64,000 nucleotides of DNA from DATHBD01 sp035296325 (GTDB taxonomy: Bacteria; Actinomycetota; Actinomycetes; Mycobacteriales; Micromonosporaceae): positions 1 through 64,000 of the forward strand of contig DATHBD010000081.1 of NCBI GenBank assembly GCA_035296325.1, in the 5' to 3' direction. The notes beneath the pieces are model-generated. The model had not been told where the DNA came from, ran no database searches, and worked only from the letters and a program-made list of their open reading frames with translations. Below, one piece after another: positions 18,746 to 28,144 of the stretch. The position numbers were made by a program, and so were the translations under genes. Position 1 is the stretch's first letter, and each line of letters starts with the position of its first letter.

Positions 18746-19693
18746 ATGTCTCTACCCCGTCGCCACCGGCTTGTCGGCGTCCTCGCCGCCGTCGGCCTCG
18801 CGTTTTCGTCCGCCGCATGCGGCTCCGCCGAGGAGCCGGCCGGTGCCGCGGTGTCGACCCGGTCGGTGACCGACGCCACGGGTGTGTCGGTCGCTGTTCC
18901 GACCGAACCCAAGCGGGTCATCGCGCTCTCCGAGCAGGACCTCGACGGCGCTCTCGCTCTCGGTGTCACCCCGGTGGGCACCGTCAACGGCCGTGGCCAG
19001 ACCACGCCACCGAAGTACCTCGGTGACCAGGTGACCAGCATCGCCGTCGTCGGCGACGTCGCCAAGCCGACCATGGACAAGCTGGTGGCGGCCCAGCCCG
19101 ACCTGATCCTCGCCGGCAGCGTCACCGACGCACAGATCCTCGCCGACCTGCGGAAACTGGCCCCCACCGTGGTCACCTACAAGCCGGCCGACGACTGGAA
19201 GCAAGCGTTCACGGCACTCGCCGACGCGCTGGGTAAGTCGGCCGCCGCGAAGGGCTGGCTCGCCCAGTACGACGCCAAGGTCACCGAGGCCAAGGCCGCC
19301 TTCGGGGCCAACGCCGGTGCCGAGGTCAGCATCGTGCGGTGGAACCCGCAGGGCCCCGGCATCATGCAGACCGGTCACTTCGCCTCGCTCGTCGCCGCGG
19401 ACCTCGGCCTCAAGCGGCCCGCCGGCCAGCAGGAGCCGGGCTTCGCGCACAGCGAGCCACTCAGCCTGGAGAACCTCGGCAAGGTCGACGCGGGCTGGCT
19501 CTTCGTCGGCACGCTGAACCCCGCCGGCAAGCAGGCTCTCGACAGCGCCCGCGCGCACCCGGCGTACCAGCAGCTCAAGGCCGTACGGGCGGGAAAGGTC
19601 GTCGACGTCGACGGCACGGTCTGGACCAGTCGGGGTGGGCCCGCCGCCGCGTTGCTCGTGGTGGCCGACATCCGCAAGACGCTCGCCGGCTGA
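18746..19693 (+). CDS. Ferric-siderophore-binding lipoprotein
   Basis: 315 residues. Lipoprotein signal peptide ending at the lipobox SSAAC (Cys25). Then the periplasmic-binding-protein type 2 fold of the FepB/FhuD class: VTDATGVSVAVPTEPKRVIALSEQDLDGALALG, PTMDKLVAAQPDLILAGSVTDAQIL, KTLAG at the end. It captures the iron-loaded catecholate and passes it to the FepD/G/C-like transporter encoded divergently. It is the first gene of the biosynthetic operon, and its stop overlaps the dhbA start. GGAGAAG precedes the ATG. Confidence 0.92.
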   Translation: MSLPRRHRLVGVLAAVGLAFSSAACGSAEEPAGAAVSTRSVTDATGVSVAVPTEPKRVIALSEQDLDGALALGVTPVGTVNGRGQTTPPKYLGDQVTSIAVVGDVAKPTMDKLVAAQPDLILAGSVTDAQILADLRKLAPTVVTYKPADDWKQAFTALADALGKSAAAKGWLAQYDAKVTEAKAAFGANAGAEVSIVRWNPQGPGIMQTGHFASLVAADLGLKRPAGQQEPGFAHSEPLSLENLGKVDAGWLFVGTLNPAGKQALDSARAHPAYQQLKAVRAGKVVDVDGTVWTSRGGPAAALLVVADIRKTLAG

Positions 19694-20466
19694 TGGAGAC
19701 CTGGATCTCGGCCGGCATCGCCGACCGGGTGGCCCTCGTCACGGGGGCCGCCCGGGGGATCGGCGCCGCGGTCGCCCACTCCCTCTCCGACCTCGGCGCG
19801 CGGGTCGCCTGCGTCGACATCGACGCCGAGGCACTGCGGGAGACCGGTGCGGGTCACCCCTATCCGGCTGACGTCACCGACGCCGCGGCGGTGGAGCGGG
19901 TACTGACGGCGGTGGAGGCCGACCTGGGTCCGATCGACATCGCCGTCAACGTGGCAGGGATTCTGCGGACCGGTGACGCCCTGGCCACCGCCGACGACGA
20001 CTGGGCGGCACTCTTCGCGGTCAACACCACAGGCGTCTTCCACGTCAGCCGGTTCGCCGCACGTCGCATGGTGCCCCGCCGCCGAGGCGTCATTGTGACG
20101 GTCGGCTCCAACGCGGCGGGCGTGCCGCGCGCCGGGATGGCCGCGTACGCGGCGTCCAAGGCCGCCGCGGCCCACTTCACCCGCAGCCTCGGCTTGGAGC
20201 TTGCCCCGCACGGGATCCGCTGCAACGTCGTCGCGCCCGGCTCCACCGACACCGACATGCAGCGGGCGATGTGGACGCCGGGCGGCCCCGGCGCCGAGGG
20301 CGTCATCGCGGGGGATCCGGCGGCGTTCAAGGTGGGGATCCCGCTCGGGCGCATCGCGGCCGCGGAGGACATCGCCGACGCGGTCACGTTCCTGGTCTCC
20401 GACCGCGCCCGCCACATCACCCTGCACGACCTGTACGTCGACGGCGGCGCAACCCTGCGCGCCTAG
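19693..20466 (+). CDS. dhbA: 2,3-dihydro-2,3-dihydroxybenzoate dehydrogenase (EntA/DhbA)
   Basis: 257 residues, a classical short-chain dehydrogenase: NAD site TGAARGIG near the N-terminus, NVAG, and catalytic Ser/Tyr/Lys including YAASKAA. It closes with the short-chain dehydrogenase signature LYVDGGATLRA. In catechol siderophore pathways this enzyme oxidises 2,3-dihydro-2,3-dihydroxybenzoate to 2,3-dihydroxybenzoate; the assignment rests on position among dhbC/E/B. The ATG at 19693 overlaps the lipoprotein stop (TGATG). The frame is open further upstream inside the lipoprotein gene, but that extension is not real. Confidence 0.9.
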   Translation: METWISAGIADRVALVTGAARGIGAAVAHSLSDLGARVACVDIDAEALRETGAGHPYPADVTDAAAVERVLTAVEADLGPIDIAVNVAGILRTGDALATADDDWAALFAVNTTGVFHVSRFAARRMVPRRRGVIVTVGSNAAGVPRAGMAAYAASKAAAAHFTRSLGLELAPHGIRCNVVAPGSTDTDMQRAMWTPGGPGAEGVIAGDPAAFKVGIPLGRIAAAEDIADAVTFLVSDRARHITLHDLYVDGGATLRA

Positions 20467-20495
20467 GCCCAGCCCATTTGAACAGGAGTCGCGAC

Positions 20496-21662
20496 GTGAC
20501 CACCGCCACCACCGCCGCACCGGCCGCAGCGGACCTGCTCGCGGGCTACCGGCCCGGCGCCCCCTTCTTCTTCGCCTCTCCGCAGGGCACCCTGCTGGCC
20601 GACGGCACGTACTTCGCCGTCCCCCGCTCGGTGCGGGCGGACTGCCTCGGCGACCTTCCCGGCCGGGTCGCCGCCGTGCTCGACGTGGCGCGCGCCGCCG
20701 GCCACGCCGATCCGGTCGTCGTCGGCGCGGTGCCCTTCGATCCGGGCGCACAGGCCCGGCTCAGTGTGCCCGAGCGCATCCTCCGCGCCGGCCGTCTGCC
20801 GGCCGGACTCCCCAGCGGGCCGGCCCCGGCTCGCGTCACGGCCGTCGCCCCGGTGCCCGCGGAGGCCCGGTACGTGGACGGGGTGCACCGCGCCGTGGAC
20901 CGGATGCGGGCCGGCGAGTTCACCAAGGTGGTCCTTGCCCGCACCCTGGAACTGACCGCGGAGGGCGAGGTCGACGCGGGCGCCGTGCTGCGGCGGTTGG
21001 CCACCCGCAACCCCGGCGGGTACACGTTCGCCGCGGACCTCGGCGCCAGCCGTACCCTCGTCGGCGCCAGCCCGGAACTGCTGGTGTCCCGGCGCGGCCG
21101 CACGGTGGTCGCCAACCCGATCGCGGGCTCGATCGCCCGTGGCGCCGACCCGGTCGAGGACCGGCGGCGCGCCGAAGCGCTGCTCGCCTCTGCAAAGGAC
21201 CGGCGCGAGCACGCCGTCGTCGTGGACGCGGTCACCACCGCGCTGGCACCGCTGTGCGGCCCGCTGACCGTGCCGGCCGGGCCGGAACTGATCTCCACTG
21301 CCACCATGTGGCACCTGTCCACAGTGGTCACCGGCGAGGTGGGCGGGCCGGAGGTCAGCTCGTTGGCACTGGCGTGCGCGCTGCACCCCACCCCTGCGGT
21401 GTGCGGCACCCCGGACGCCACGGCCCGCGCCGTCATCGCCGACTACGAGGACTTCGACCGTGGCTTCTACACCGGAATCGTGGGCTGGGGCGACGCCCAC
21501 GGCGACGGCGAGTGGGTCGTCACCATCCGCTGCGCGGTGACCGAAGGACGCACCCTGCGGCTGTACGCGGGCGCCGGCGTGGTCGCCGAGAGCGACCCCA
21601 CCGCCGAACTGGCCGAGACGTCCGCCAAGTTCCGCACCATGCTCGACGGGCTCGGACTGTGA
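20496..21662 (+). CDS. dhbC: Isochorismate synthase (EntC/DhbC)
   Basis: 388 residues from a GTG with AGGAG upstream. Chorismate-binding enzyme fold: GEFTKVVLARTLEL (with the Lys general base), GGYTFAADLGASRTLVGASPELLV, NPIAGSIARG, HLSTVVTGEV and the Mg-binding Glu-rich C-terminal segment IVGWGDAHGDGEW...LYAGAGVVAESDPTAELAET. It converts chorismate to isochorismate, the first committed step to 2,3-dihydroxybenzoate. Its stop overlaps the dhbE GTG by 4 bases. Confidence 0.92.
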   Translation: MTTATTAAPAAADLLAGYRPGAPFFFASPQGTLLADGTYFAVPRSVRADCLGDLPGRVAAVLDVARAAGHADPVVVGAVPFDPGAQARLSVPERILRAGRLPAGLPSGPAPARVTAVAPVPAEARYVDGVHRAVDRMRAGEFTKVVLARTLELTAEGEVDAGAVLRRLATRNPGGYTFAADLGASRTLVGASPELLVSRRGRTVVANPIAGSIARGADPVEDRRRAEALLASAKDRREHAVVVDAVTTALAPLCGPLTVPAGPELISTATMWHLSTVVTGEVGGPEVSSLALACALHPTPAVCGTPDATARAVIADYEDFDRGFYTGIVGWGDAHGDGEWVVTIRCAVTEGRTLRLYAGAGVVAESDPTAELAETSAKFRTMLDGLGL

Positions 21663-23260
21663 GCGCGGGCTGGCCGGCGGAGTTCGCGCTGCGGTACCGG
21701 GCGGCCGGGTACTGGACCGGCGAGACGTTCGGTGCGGCGCTGCGCCGCTGGGCGGGGCGCTCCGGCGACCGGGTCGCCGTGGTGGATGGCCACACCCGGC
21801 TCACGTACCGGCAGCTCGACGCCCGTGCCGACCGGCTCGCGGCCGGACTGCACGCCCGGGGGATCCGCCCAGGCGACCGCGTCGTCGTGCAGCTGACCAA
21901 CACCGCCGCCTTCGTCGAGGTGCTGTTCGGGTTGTGGCGGCTCGGCGCCGTACCGGTGGTCGCGCTGCCCGCCCACCGCCAGGCGGAGATCGGGTACTTC
22001 TGCGCACACACCGAAGCCGTCGCGTACGTCATCCCGGACGGCGCGGAGTACCGCGCCCTCGCGGCGGCGGTCCGCGTCGCCACCCCCACCCTGCGGCACG
22101 TCGTCGTCGCCGGGCAGCCGGGCGCCGATACCATCGCACTGTCCGATGTGGATGACGACCCGGTGGCGCTGCCGGAGCCCGATCCGTCAGCCCTGGCGCT
22201 GTTGCAGCTGTCCGGTGGCAGCACGGGCGTGCCGAAGCTGATCCCGCGCACCGCGGACGACTACCTGTACAGCGTCCGGGCCAGCGCCGAGATCTGCCGG
22301 CTCGACGAGGACACCGTGTACCTGTGCGCCCTTCCGGCCGCGCACAACTTCCCGCTCAGCTCGCCGGGCCTGCTCGGGGTGTTCGAGGCCGGCGGCCGAG
22401 TGGTGATGTGTCCGCGGCCGGACCCGGAGACCGCGTTCGCGCTGATCGCGGCCGAGGGTGTGACGATCACCGCGCTGGTGCCGCCCCTGGCACTGCTCTG
22501 GTTGGACACCGCCGCCCGCACCGGCGCCGCCGGCCTGGAAACGCTCCGGGTGCTCCAGGTGGGCGGCGCGAAGCTGGGCGCGGAAGCCGCCGCGCGGGTC
22601 GGACCGGTGCTGGGCTGCCGACTCCAGCAGGTCTTCGGGATGGCCGAAGGGCTGGTCAACTACACCCGCCTCGACGACCCGGACGACATCGTCCGGCACA
22701 CCCAGGGACGGCCGATCAGCCCGGACGACGAGATCCGCGTCGTCGACGACGCCGACGTCGACGTGCCCCCGGGCGAGGCCGGACACTTGCTGACCCGGGG
22801 GCCGTACACGATCCGCGGGTACTTCCGGGCCGACGCGCACAACGCCACCGTGTTCACCGCGGACGGCTTCTACCGCACCGGCGACCTGGTCCGCCTGGTC
22901 GACGGCTACCTGGTGGTCACCGGGCGGGCCAAGGACCAGGTGAACCGCGGCGGCGAGAAGATCGCCGTCGAGGAGGTCGAGAACCACCTGTTGGCCCACC
23001 CGGGCGTGCACGACGTCGCGGTCGTCGCGATGCCCGACCCGTACCTCGGCGAGCGGACCTGCGCGTTCGTCGTACCGCCCGCCGACACGCCCGCGCCGAC
23101 CAGCGCGCAACTGCGGGCCCATCTGCGCAACCGTGGGCTCGCCGCCTACAAGCTGCCTGACAAGGTCACCGTCGTCGACGCGTTCCCGGTCACCGGGGTC
23201 GGCAAGGTGAGCCGCTCCACCCTGCGCGCCAGCCTGCGCGCTCAGTTCGAGGAGAGATGA
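21659..23260 (+). CDS. dhbE: 2,3-dihydroxybenzoate-AMP ligase (EntE/DhbE)
   Basis: 533 residues from GTG 21659 (GTGA overlap with dhbC). Stand-alone adenylation enzyme: SGGSTGVPKLIPRT (P-loop), YRTGDLVRLVDGYLVVTGRAKDQVNRGGEKI (A7/A8), GVGKVSR (A10 Lys). The motif AHNFPLSSPG has Asn at the position of the usual amino-acid-binding Asp. This is the signature of aryl-acid-activating enzymes such as DhbE. It activates 2,3-dihydroxybenzoate with ATP and loads it on the carrier protein encoded two genes downstream. The frame is open far upstream through dhbC, but that is not coding. Confidence 0.94.
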   Translation: MSAGWPAEFALRYRAAGYWTGETFGAALRRWAGRSGDRVAVVDGHTRLTYRQLDARADRLAAGLHARGIRPGDRVVVQLTNTAAFVEVLFGLWRLGAVPVVALPAHRQAEIGYFCAHTEAVAYVIPDGAEYRALAAAVRVATPTLRHVVVAGQPGADTIALSDVDDDPVALPEPDPSALALLQLSGGSTGVPKLIPRTADDYLYSVRASAEICRLDEDTVYLCALPAAHNFPLSSPGLLGVFEAGGRVVMCPRPDPETAFALIAAEGVTITALVPPLALLWLDTAARTGAAGLETLRVLQVGGAKLGAEAAARVGPVLGCRLQQVFGMAEGLVNYTRLDDPDDIVRHTQGRPISPDDEIRVVDDADVDVPPGEAGHLLTRGPYTIRGYFRADAHNATVFTADGFYRTGDLVRLVDGYLVVTGRAKDQVNRGGEKIAVEEVENHLLAHPGVHDVAVVAMPDPYLGERTCAFVVPPADTPAPTSAQLRAHLRNRGLAAYKLPDKVTVVDAFPVTGVGKVSRSTLRASLRAQFEER

Positions 23261-23889
23261 CGGTGTCCCTGCCCACGATCGCGGCGTACCCGCTGCCCAC
23301 CGCGGCCGACCTCCCCGCCGCCCGGGTGACCTGGCGGCCCCACGCCGACCGGGCGGCGCTGCTCGTACACGACATGCAGCACCACTGGACCGACCGGTTC
23401 GACCCGGCGACCCTCGACGAGGTCGTCGACCGGATCGCCAGGCTCCGCAAGGTGTGCACCGACGCGGGCATCCCGGTCATCTACACGGCGCAGCCGGGCG
23501 GGCAGAGCCGCGCCGAACGGGGCCTGCTGTTCGACTTCTGGGGCGCCGGGCTGCCGGACGACGCACACGCGAAGGCCATCGTGGACCGGCTGAGTCCCAA
23601 CGAGGGCGACCACGTGGTGACGAAACACCGGTACAGCGGGTTCTTCGACTCCAACCTGGCATCGCTGCTCGGCCGCCGTGACCAGCTGATCATCACCGGC
23701 GTGTACGCCCACATCGGCGTGCAGGTCAGCGCGGTCGACGCGTTCATGCGCGGGATCGCCCCGTTCGTGGTCGCCGACGCCACCGCCGACTTCTCCGCCG
23801 AGCACCACCACGGCGCCCTGCGCTGGGCCGCCGACCGGTGCGCCCGCGTCGTCACCACCGACCAGTTCCTCGCCGAGGTGGCCCGGTGA
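23257..23889 (+). CDS. Isochorismatase (EntB N-domain-like, no carrier domain)
   Basis: 210 residues, only the isochorismatase fold: LLVHDMQHHW (catalytic Asp), VTKHRYSGFFDSNL (Lys), and LIITGVYAHIGV. Gly stands where amidase relatives have the Cys nucleophile, as expected for true isochorismatases. It hydrolyses the enol-pyruvyl ether of isochorismate to give 2,3-dihydro-2,3-dihydroxybenzoate. EntB/DhbB usually carry an aryl carrier domain at the C-terminus. Here the protein stops, and the carrier is a separate gene overlapping by 4 bases. Confidence 0.92.
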   Translation: MTVSLPTIAAYPLPTAADLPAARVTWRPHADRAALLVHDMQHHWTDRFDPATLDEVVDRIARLRKVCTDAGIPVIYTAQPGGQSRAERGLLFDFWGAGLPDDAHAKAIVDRLSPNEGDHVVTKHRYSGFFDSNLASLLGRRDQLIITGVYAHIGVQVSAVDAFMRGIAPFVVADATADFSAEHHHGALRWAADRCARVVTTDQFLAEVAR

Positions 23890-24095
23890 GCGCCGAGGTC
23901 CTGCGCGCCGAGGTGTGCGCCCTGCTCGACGAGCCCGTCGGCGACCACGACAGTCTGCTCGACGCGGGCCTCGACTCGATCCGGTTGATGACCGTCGTGG
24001 GCAAGCTGCGCGCCGATGGCCACGACGTGTCCTTTGAGGACCTCGCCGAGGAGCCGACACTCGCCGCCTGGATCGCCCTGCTGGAGCGGTCGTGA
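23886..24095 (+). CDS. Free-standing aryl carrier protein
   Basis: 69 residues from GTG 23886. Four-helix carrier fold with the phosphopantetheine attachment site in DAGLDSIRLMTV (Ser about 30). It is the detached equivalent of the EntB/MxcF C-terminal carrier domain. It should receive 2,3-dihydroxybenzoyl from DhbE and donate it to the NRPS condensation domain. It overlaps both neighbours by 4 bases (GTGA/ATGA-type). No phosphopantetheinyl transferase is encoded in the window, so one must act from elsewhere. Confidence 0.9.
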   Translation: MSAEVLRAEVCALLDEPVGDHDSLLDAGLDSIRLMTVVGKLRADGHDVSFEDLAEEPTLAAWIALLERS

Positions 24096-27000
24096 CGGTG
24101 ACCGCCCTCCCCGCGGCGCTGCCGGCCGCGGCGGCCGGCATCTGGGCCGGGCAACGCCTCGCGCCGGGCGACCCGATGTTCAACACCGCTGAGTACGTCG
24201 ACCTCGTCGGCCCGCTGGACGTGGCCGCGTTCACGGCGGCGCTGCGTGACACCGTCGAGGAGGCGGAGACGCTGCACGCGCGGTACGGCGTCGACGAGCC
24301 GACCTTCACGCTGCGGGCGCCCGAGTGGGACCTGAGCGCCGTCGACCTGCGGGGCGCAGCGGATCCGTACGCCGCCGCGCTCGCCTGGATGGCCGCCGAC
24401 GTCCAGCGCCCCGTGGACCTTGCCGCCGGACCGCCGTTCCGGCAGGCACTGCTGCGGGTTGCCGGGGACCGGCACCTCTGGTTCCAGCTGATCCACCACA
24501 TCGCCGCCGACGGGTACTCCTTCGCGCTGCTCGGCCGCCGCGTCGCCGCCCACTACACCGCCCGGGTGGCCGGCGGACCCGTCGACGCCGGCGCGTTACG
24601 GCCCCTCGCCGCCGTCCTCGACGACGAGGCGCGGTACGCCGAGCGCAGCCTCGCCGACCGGGATTTCTGGCTGGGCCGCTGCGCGGACCTACCGGTCCCA
24701 CCCACCCTGACCGATCGACCGGCCGCCGCGCGCGGCGGTGCCCTGCGGCAGGCGGTGCCACTACCGGCCGGGCTGCGCGCCGCCGCCGGCCCCGGCTGGA
24801 CCGACCTGGCCACCGCGGCGCTGGCCGGGCACATCGCGGCGCACACCGACGCCGACGAGGTCGTCCTCGGCCTGCCGGTGGCCGGGCGGCTGGGCACGCC
24901 CGCCCTGCGCGTGCCGTGCATGTGGATGAACATCGTGCCGCTGCGGGTACCCGTCGCCCGCGACGCGGGCCTCGCCGGGATCGCCGCCGAGGTCGCCGCC
25001 GAGGTGCGTGCCGTGCGCCGGCACAGCCGGTACCGCTATGAGCAGCTGCGCCGCGACCTCGGCCTGGTCGGCGGGGACCGGCGGCTCTTCGGCCCGGTGG
25101 TCAATGTCCTGCCGTTCGACCACACGCTGCGGTTCGCCGGGCTCACCGCGACCAGCCACAACGTCAGCGCCGGACCGGTCGAGGACCTCGCGCTCGTGCT
25201 CCACGAAAGGGGTGGCATCCCCACCGCCGAGTTGGAGGCGAACCCGGACTGCTACTCGGGCGAGGAGCTGGTCGCCCACGCGGCCGCCCTGGCCGAGCTG
25301 CTGGCCGAGCCGGACCGGCCGCCGCGCCGGGTCCGCTGGCTCGACAGCGGCCCACTGCCGACCCCCCTCCCGCCGGTCACCGACCTGATCCGCGGGCACG
25401 CTGCCACGACTCCGGACCAGCCCGCGGTCATCAGCGCGGACGGCGATCTCAACTACGGCGAGCTGCACCGCGCCGCCCGGGGTCTGGCCGGCCGGCTCGT
25501 CGCGGCGGGCGCGGGCCCGGACCGCCCGGTCGTGGTGGCCCTGCCGCGCGGATCGCAGGCGGTCGTCGCGATTCTCGGCGTGCTGTACGCCGGTGCCGCC
25601 TACCTGCCCGTCGACCCGGACGGCCCGGACGCGCGGACCGCTCTGATCCTCGCCGACGCGGCTCCGGAGCTTGTCGTCACGTCGGCCCGCTACGCCTCCC
25701 TGGCCGCGGGCCGTACCCGGATCGACCCCGCCGACGCCGCCCCCGCGGACCTGCCCGACTGCACGCCGGACCAGGCGGCCTACATCATCTACACCTCCGG
25801 CTCCACCGGGCGGCCCAACGGTGTGGTGGTCGAGCACGGCGCCCTCGCGCACTTCGTCGCCGGGGCGACGGCCCGTTACGCCATCACCGCCGCCGACCGG
25901 GTGCTGCAGTTCGCGCCGCTGCACTTCGACGCCAGCGTCGAGGAGCTGTTCCTGACGCTGTGCGCCGGGGCGACCCTGGTGCTGCGAACCGACGACATGA
26001 TGGACCTCGGCGCGCTGGCCGCTGGCTGCGCGGCGCACCGCGTGACCGTGCTCGACCTGCCGACGGCGTACTGGCACGAGTTGGCGTACGCGCTCGCGGC
26101 GGGCACCGTGACGCTGCCAAGCGAGCTCCACACGGTGATCATCGGCGGGGAGGCGGCGCTGCCGGCGCGGGTCGCCCAGTGGCGGGCCGCTGCGCCCGGG
26201 GTTCGGTTACTCAACACGTACGGGCCGACCGAGGCGACAGTCGTGGCGACGGTCGCGGACCTGCACCGCGCAGCCGACGGCACCGTCCCGATCGGAGCGC
26301 CGCTGCCCGGGGTCCGGGCGGCCGTCGTCGGCGGCGAGCTGTACCTGGCCGGCGGCGGGCTGGCCCGCGGCTACCTGAACCGGCCGGAGCGGACTGCCCA
26401 ACGGTTCGTTCTGCTCGACGGGGTCCGGGCCTACCGGACCGGGGACCGGGCGCACCGGCGCGCCGACGGCCAGCTGGGCTTCACCGGTCGGGTCGACGAC
26501 GAGGTGAAGATCAGCGGGCACCGGGTCGACCCGGTGGAGATCGAGTCGGTGCTGCTCGGCCACCCCACGGTGCGTGACGCCGCCGTCGTCGCGGTCACCG
26601 GTCCCGCCGGTACCCGGCTGGTGGCCCATGTGGTGCCCGCGGACGCACCGGTCGACCCGGCGGCGCTACGCGCGCACTGCGCGGCCGCGCTGCCCGGCCC
26701 GCTGATCCCCGGCACGATCCTGCCGATCGACGCCGTACCCCGCACCGGCACCGGCAAGGTGGACCGGGCGGCCCTACGTGACCGCGCCGGCGACGCCCCA
26801 GCAGCGCCCGGGGTGGCCAGCGGCCTGGCCCGCACCGTCGCGCAGGTGTGGGCCGACGTGCTCGGCGTGCGGCCCGGTCCCGACGACGATTTCTTCGCCC
26901 TCGGCGGGCAGTCGTTGCAGACCGTACAGGTGTCCACCAGGCTGGCCGCCGCGCTCGGCCGTGACGTGCCGGTGGCGCTGGTGTTCCGGCACCCCACCGT

Positions 27001-28144
27001 GGCAGCGCTCGCCGCCGCCCTGGACCCGGGCGCCGGGCCGGCCACCGACGGCGACGCTCATCTGCGCGACGCCGTCCTGCCGGTTGACATCGTGCCCGGC
27101 CCGACCCGCACCGGTCCGGCCCGGAGCATCGTGCTCACCGGTGCCACCGGGTACGTGGGCCGGCACGTCCTGGCGGAACTGTTGGCGGCGACCTCCGCTG
27201 TGATCGTCTGCCCGGTCCGGGCTGCCGACACCGCGGAGGCGACCGAGCGGCTGCGCCGGTTGCTGCCCGACGGCACGCCCGCCTCCCGGGTCCGCGCCGT
27301 CGCCGCCGACCTGGGCCGCCCCCGACTCGGCCTGGACGAGGCGGCGTTCGCGGCGCTCGCCGAGGAGGCCGATGTGGTCTACCACTGCGCTGCCCAGGTC
27401 AGCGTCGCCCGCGACTACTCCAGCATGCGGGCGGTCAACGTCGCCGGCACCCGGGAGGCGGTCCGCCTCGCCGCGACCGGCCGGGCCAGCGTGCTGCACC
27501 ACGTGTCCACAGTGGCCGTGCTGCCACCCGGCGGGCCGGCCGACTTCGTCGACGCCCATCCCGGCCTGCGTGACGGATACCAACGCAGCAAGTGGGCGGC
27601 CGAACAACTCGTCGCCGAGGCGGGCCGGCGCGGTCTGCCGGTACACGTGTGGCGTCTGGGTCGGGTCACCGCTCCGACCGCCGGGGGCGCGGTCAACCGG
27701 GACGACCTCGTGTGGCGGCTGCTGCGTGCCGCCGTGGACGTGGGCGCCGTACCGGACCTGGACCTGATGGAGCCGTGGACGCCCGCCGACGAGGTCGCCC
27801 GCGCCATGGTGACCGGCGGGGAAACCGCCCGTGTCGTCAACCTGCTGCCCGACCGGCCGGTACGGATCACCGATGTCTTCGACCGGCTCCAGGCGCTCGG
27901 GCACCGGTTGGCGGTGCTGCCCGCTGCCCGGTGGGCCGGCGCGGTGGCCGGCGGCGAACACGCCGCCCTGGCCGACATCGTGGTGGCCGCCGCGGAGCAC
28001 CGGCTCGCCGGACCGGCCCCGCAGATCGATGGCCGGCACCGGTTCACTCCGGTCGACCAGACGCTGATCGACCGCTATCTGCACACCGCCGTCGCCGACG
28101 GCGTCATCCCGCCCCACCGCACCGGACAGGAGAAACCGACATGA
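24092..28144 (+). CDS. mxcG: NRPS: C-A-PCP-thioester reductase (MxcG-like)
   Basis: 1350 residues. Condensation domain with HHIAADG (about 134-140). Adenylation domain (about 395-880) with YTSGSTGRPNGV, NTYGPTEATV and PRTGTGKVDR. Carrier with DDFFALGGQSLQT (Ser about 940). Terminal NAD(P)-dependent reductase with TGATGYVGRHV (about 1013) and catalytic YQRSK (about 1161). By hand alignment to GrsA the specificity residues read D-A-E-D-I-G-T-V-V-K; the two acidic residues at the 239/278 positions suit a basic side chain such as lysine. One module plus reductive release, downstream of DHB genes, is the myxochelin layout: the C domain acylates both amines and the reductase frees an aldehyde or alcohol. 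Confidence 0.9.
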   Translation: MTVTALPAALPAAAAGIWAGQRLAPGDPMFNTAEYVDLVGPLDVAAFTAALRDTVEEAETLHARYGVDEPTFTLRAPEWDLSAVDLRGAADPYAAALAWMAADVQRPVDLAAGPPFRQALLRVAGDRHLWFQLIHHIAADGYSFALLGRRVAAHYTARVAGGPVDAGALRPLAAVLDDEARYAERSLADRDFWLGRCADLPVPPTLTDRPAAARGGALRQAVPLPAGLRAAAGPGWTDLATAALAGHIAAHTDADEVVLGLPVAGRLGTPALRVPCMWMNIVPLRVPVARDAGLAGIAAEVAAEVRAVRRHSRYRYEQLRRDLGLVGGDRRLFGPVVNVLPFDHTLRFAGLTATSHNVSAGPVEDLALVLHERGGIPTAELEANPDCYSGEELVAHAAALAELLAEPDRPPRRVRWLDSGPLPTPLPPVTDLIRGHAATTPDQPAVISADGDLNYGELHRAARGLAGRLVAAGAGPDRPVVVALPRGSQAVVAILGVLYAGAAYLPVDPDGPDARTALILADAAPELVVTSARYASLAAGRTRIDPADAAPADLPDCTPDQAAYIIYTSGSTGRPNGVVVEHGALAHFVAGATARYAITAADRVLQFAPLHFDASVEELFLTLCAGATLVLRTDDMMDLGALAAGCAAHRVTVLDLPTAYWHELAYALAAGTVTLPSELHTVIIGGEAALPARVAQWRAAAPGVRLLNTYGPTEATVVATVADLHRAADGTVPIGAPLPGVRAAVVGGELYLAGGGLARGYLNRPERTAQRFVLLDGVRAYRTGDRAHRRADGQLGFTGRVDDEVKISGHRVDPVEIESVLLGHPTVRDAAVVAVTGPAGTRLVAHVVPADAPVDPAALRAHCAAALPGPLIPGTILPIDAVPRTGTGKVDRAALRDRAGDAPAAPGVASGLARTVAQVWADVLGVRPGPDDDFFALGGQSLQTVQVSTRLAAALGRDVPVALVFRHPTVAALAAALDPGAGPATDGDAHLRDAVLPVDIVPGPTRTGPARSIVLTGATGYVGRHVLAELLAATSAVIVCPVRAADTAEATERLRRLLPDGTPASRVRAVAADLGRPRLGLDEAAFAALAEEADVVYHCAAQVSVARDYSSMRAVNVAGTREAVRLAATGRASVLHHVSTVAVLPPGGPADFVDAHPGLRDGYQRSKWAAEQLVAEAGRRGLPVHVWRLGRVTAPTAGGAVNRDDLVWRLLRAAVDVGAVPDLDLMEPWTPADEVARAMVTGGETARVVNLLPDRPVRITDVFDRLQALGHRLAVLPAARWAGAVAGGEHAALADIVVAAAEHRLAGPAPQIDGRHRFTPVDQTLIDRYLHTAVADGVIPPHRTGQEKPT

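Noticed and set aside
20201..21658. In-frame upstream extension of dhbE
   Set aside because: The extension is an Arg/Ala-rich out-of-frame reading of dhbA and dhbC; the real start is GTG 21659, overlapping the dhbC stop.
23257..23889. Missing Cys nucleophile in the isochorismatase
   Set aside because: Gly at this position is normal for true isochorismatases, so it is not a defect.
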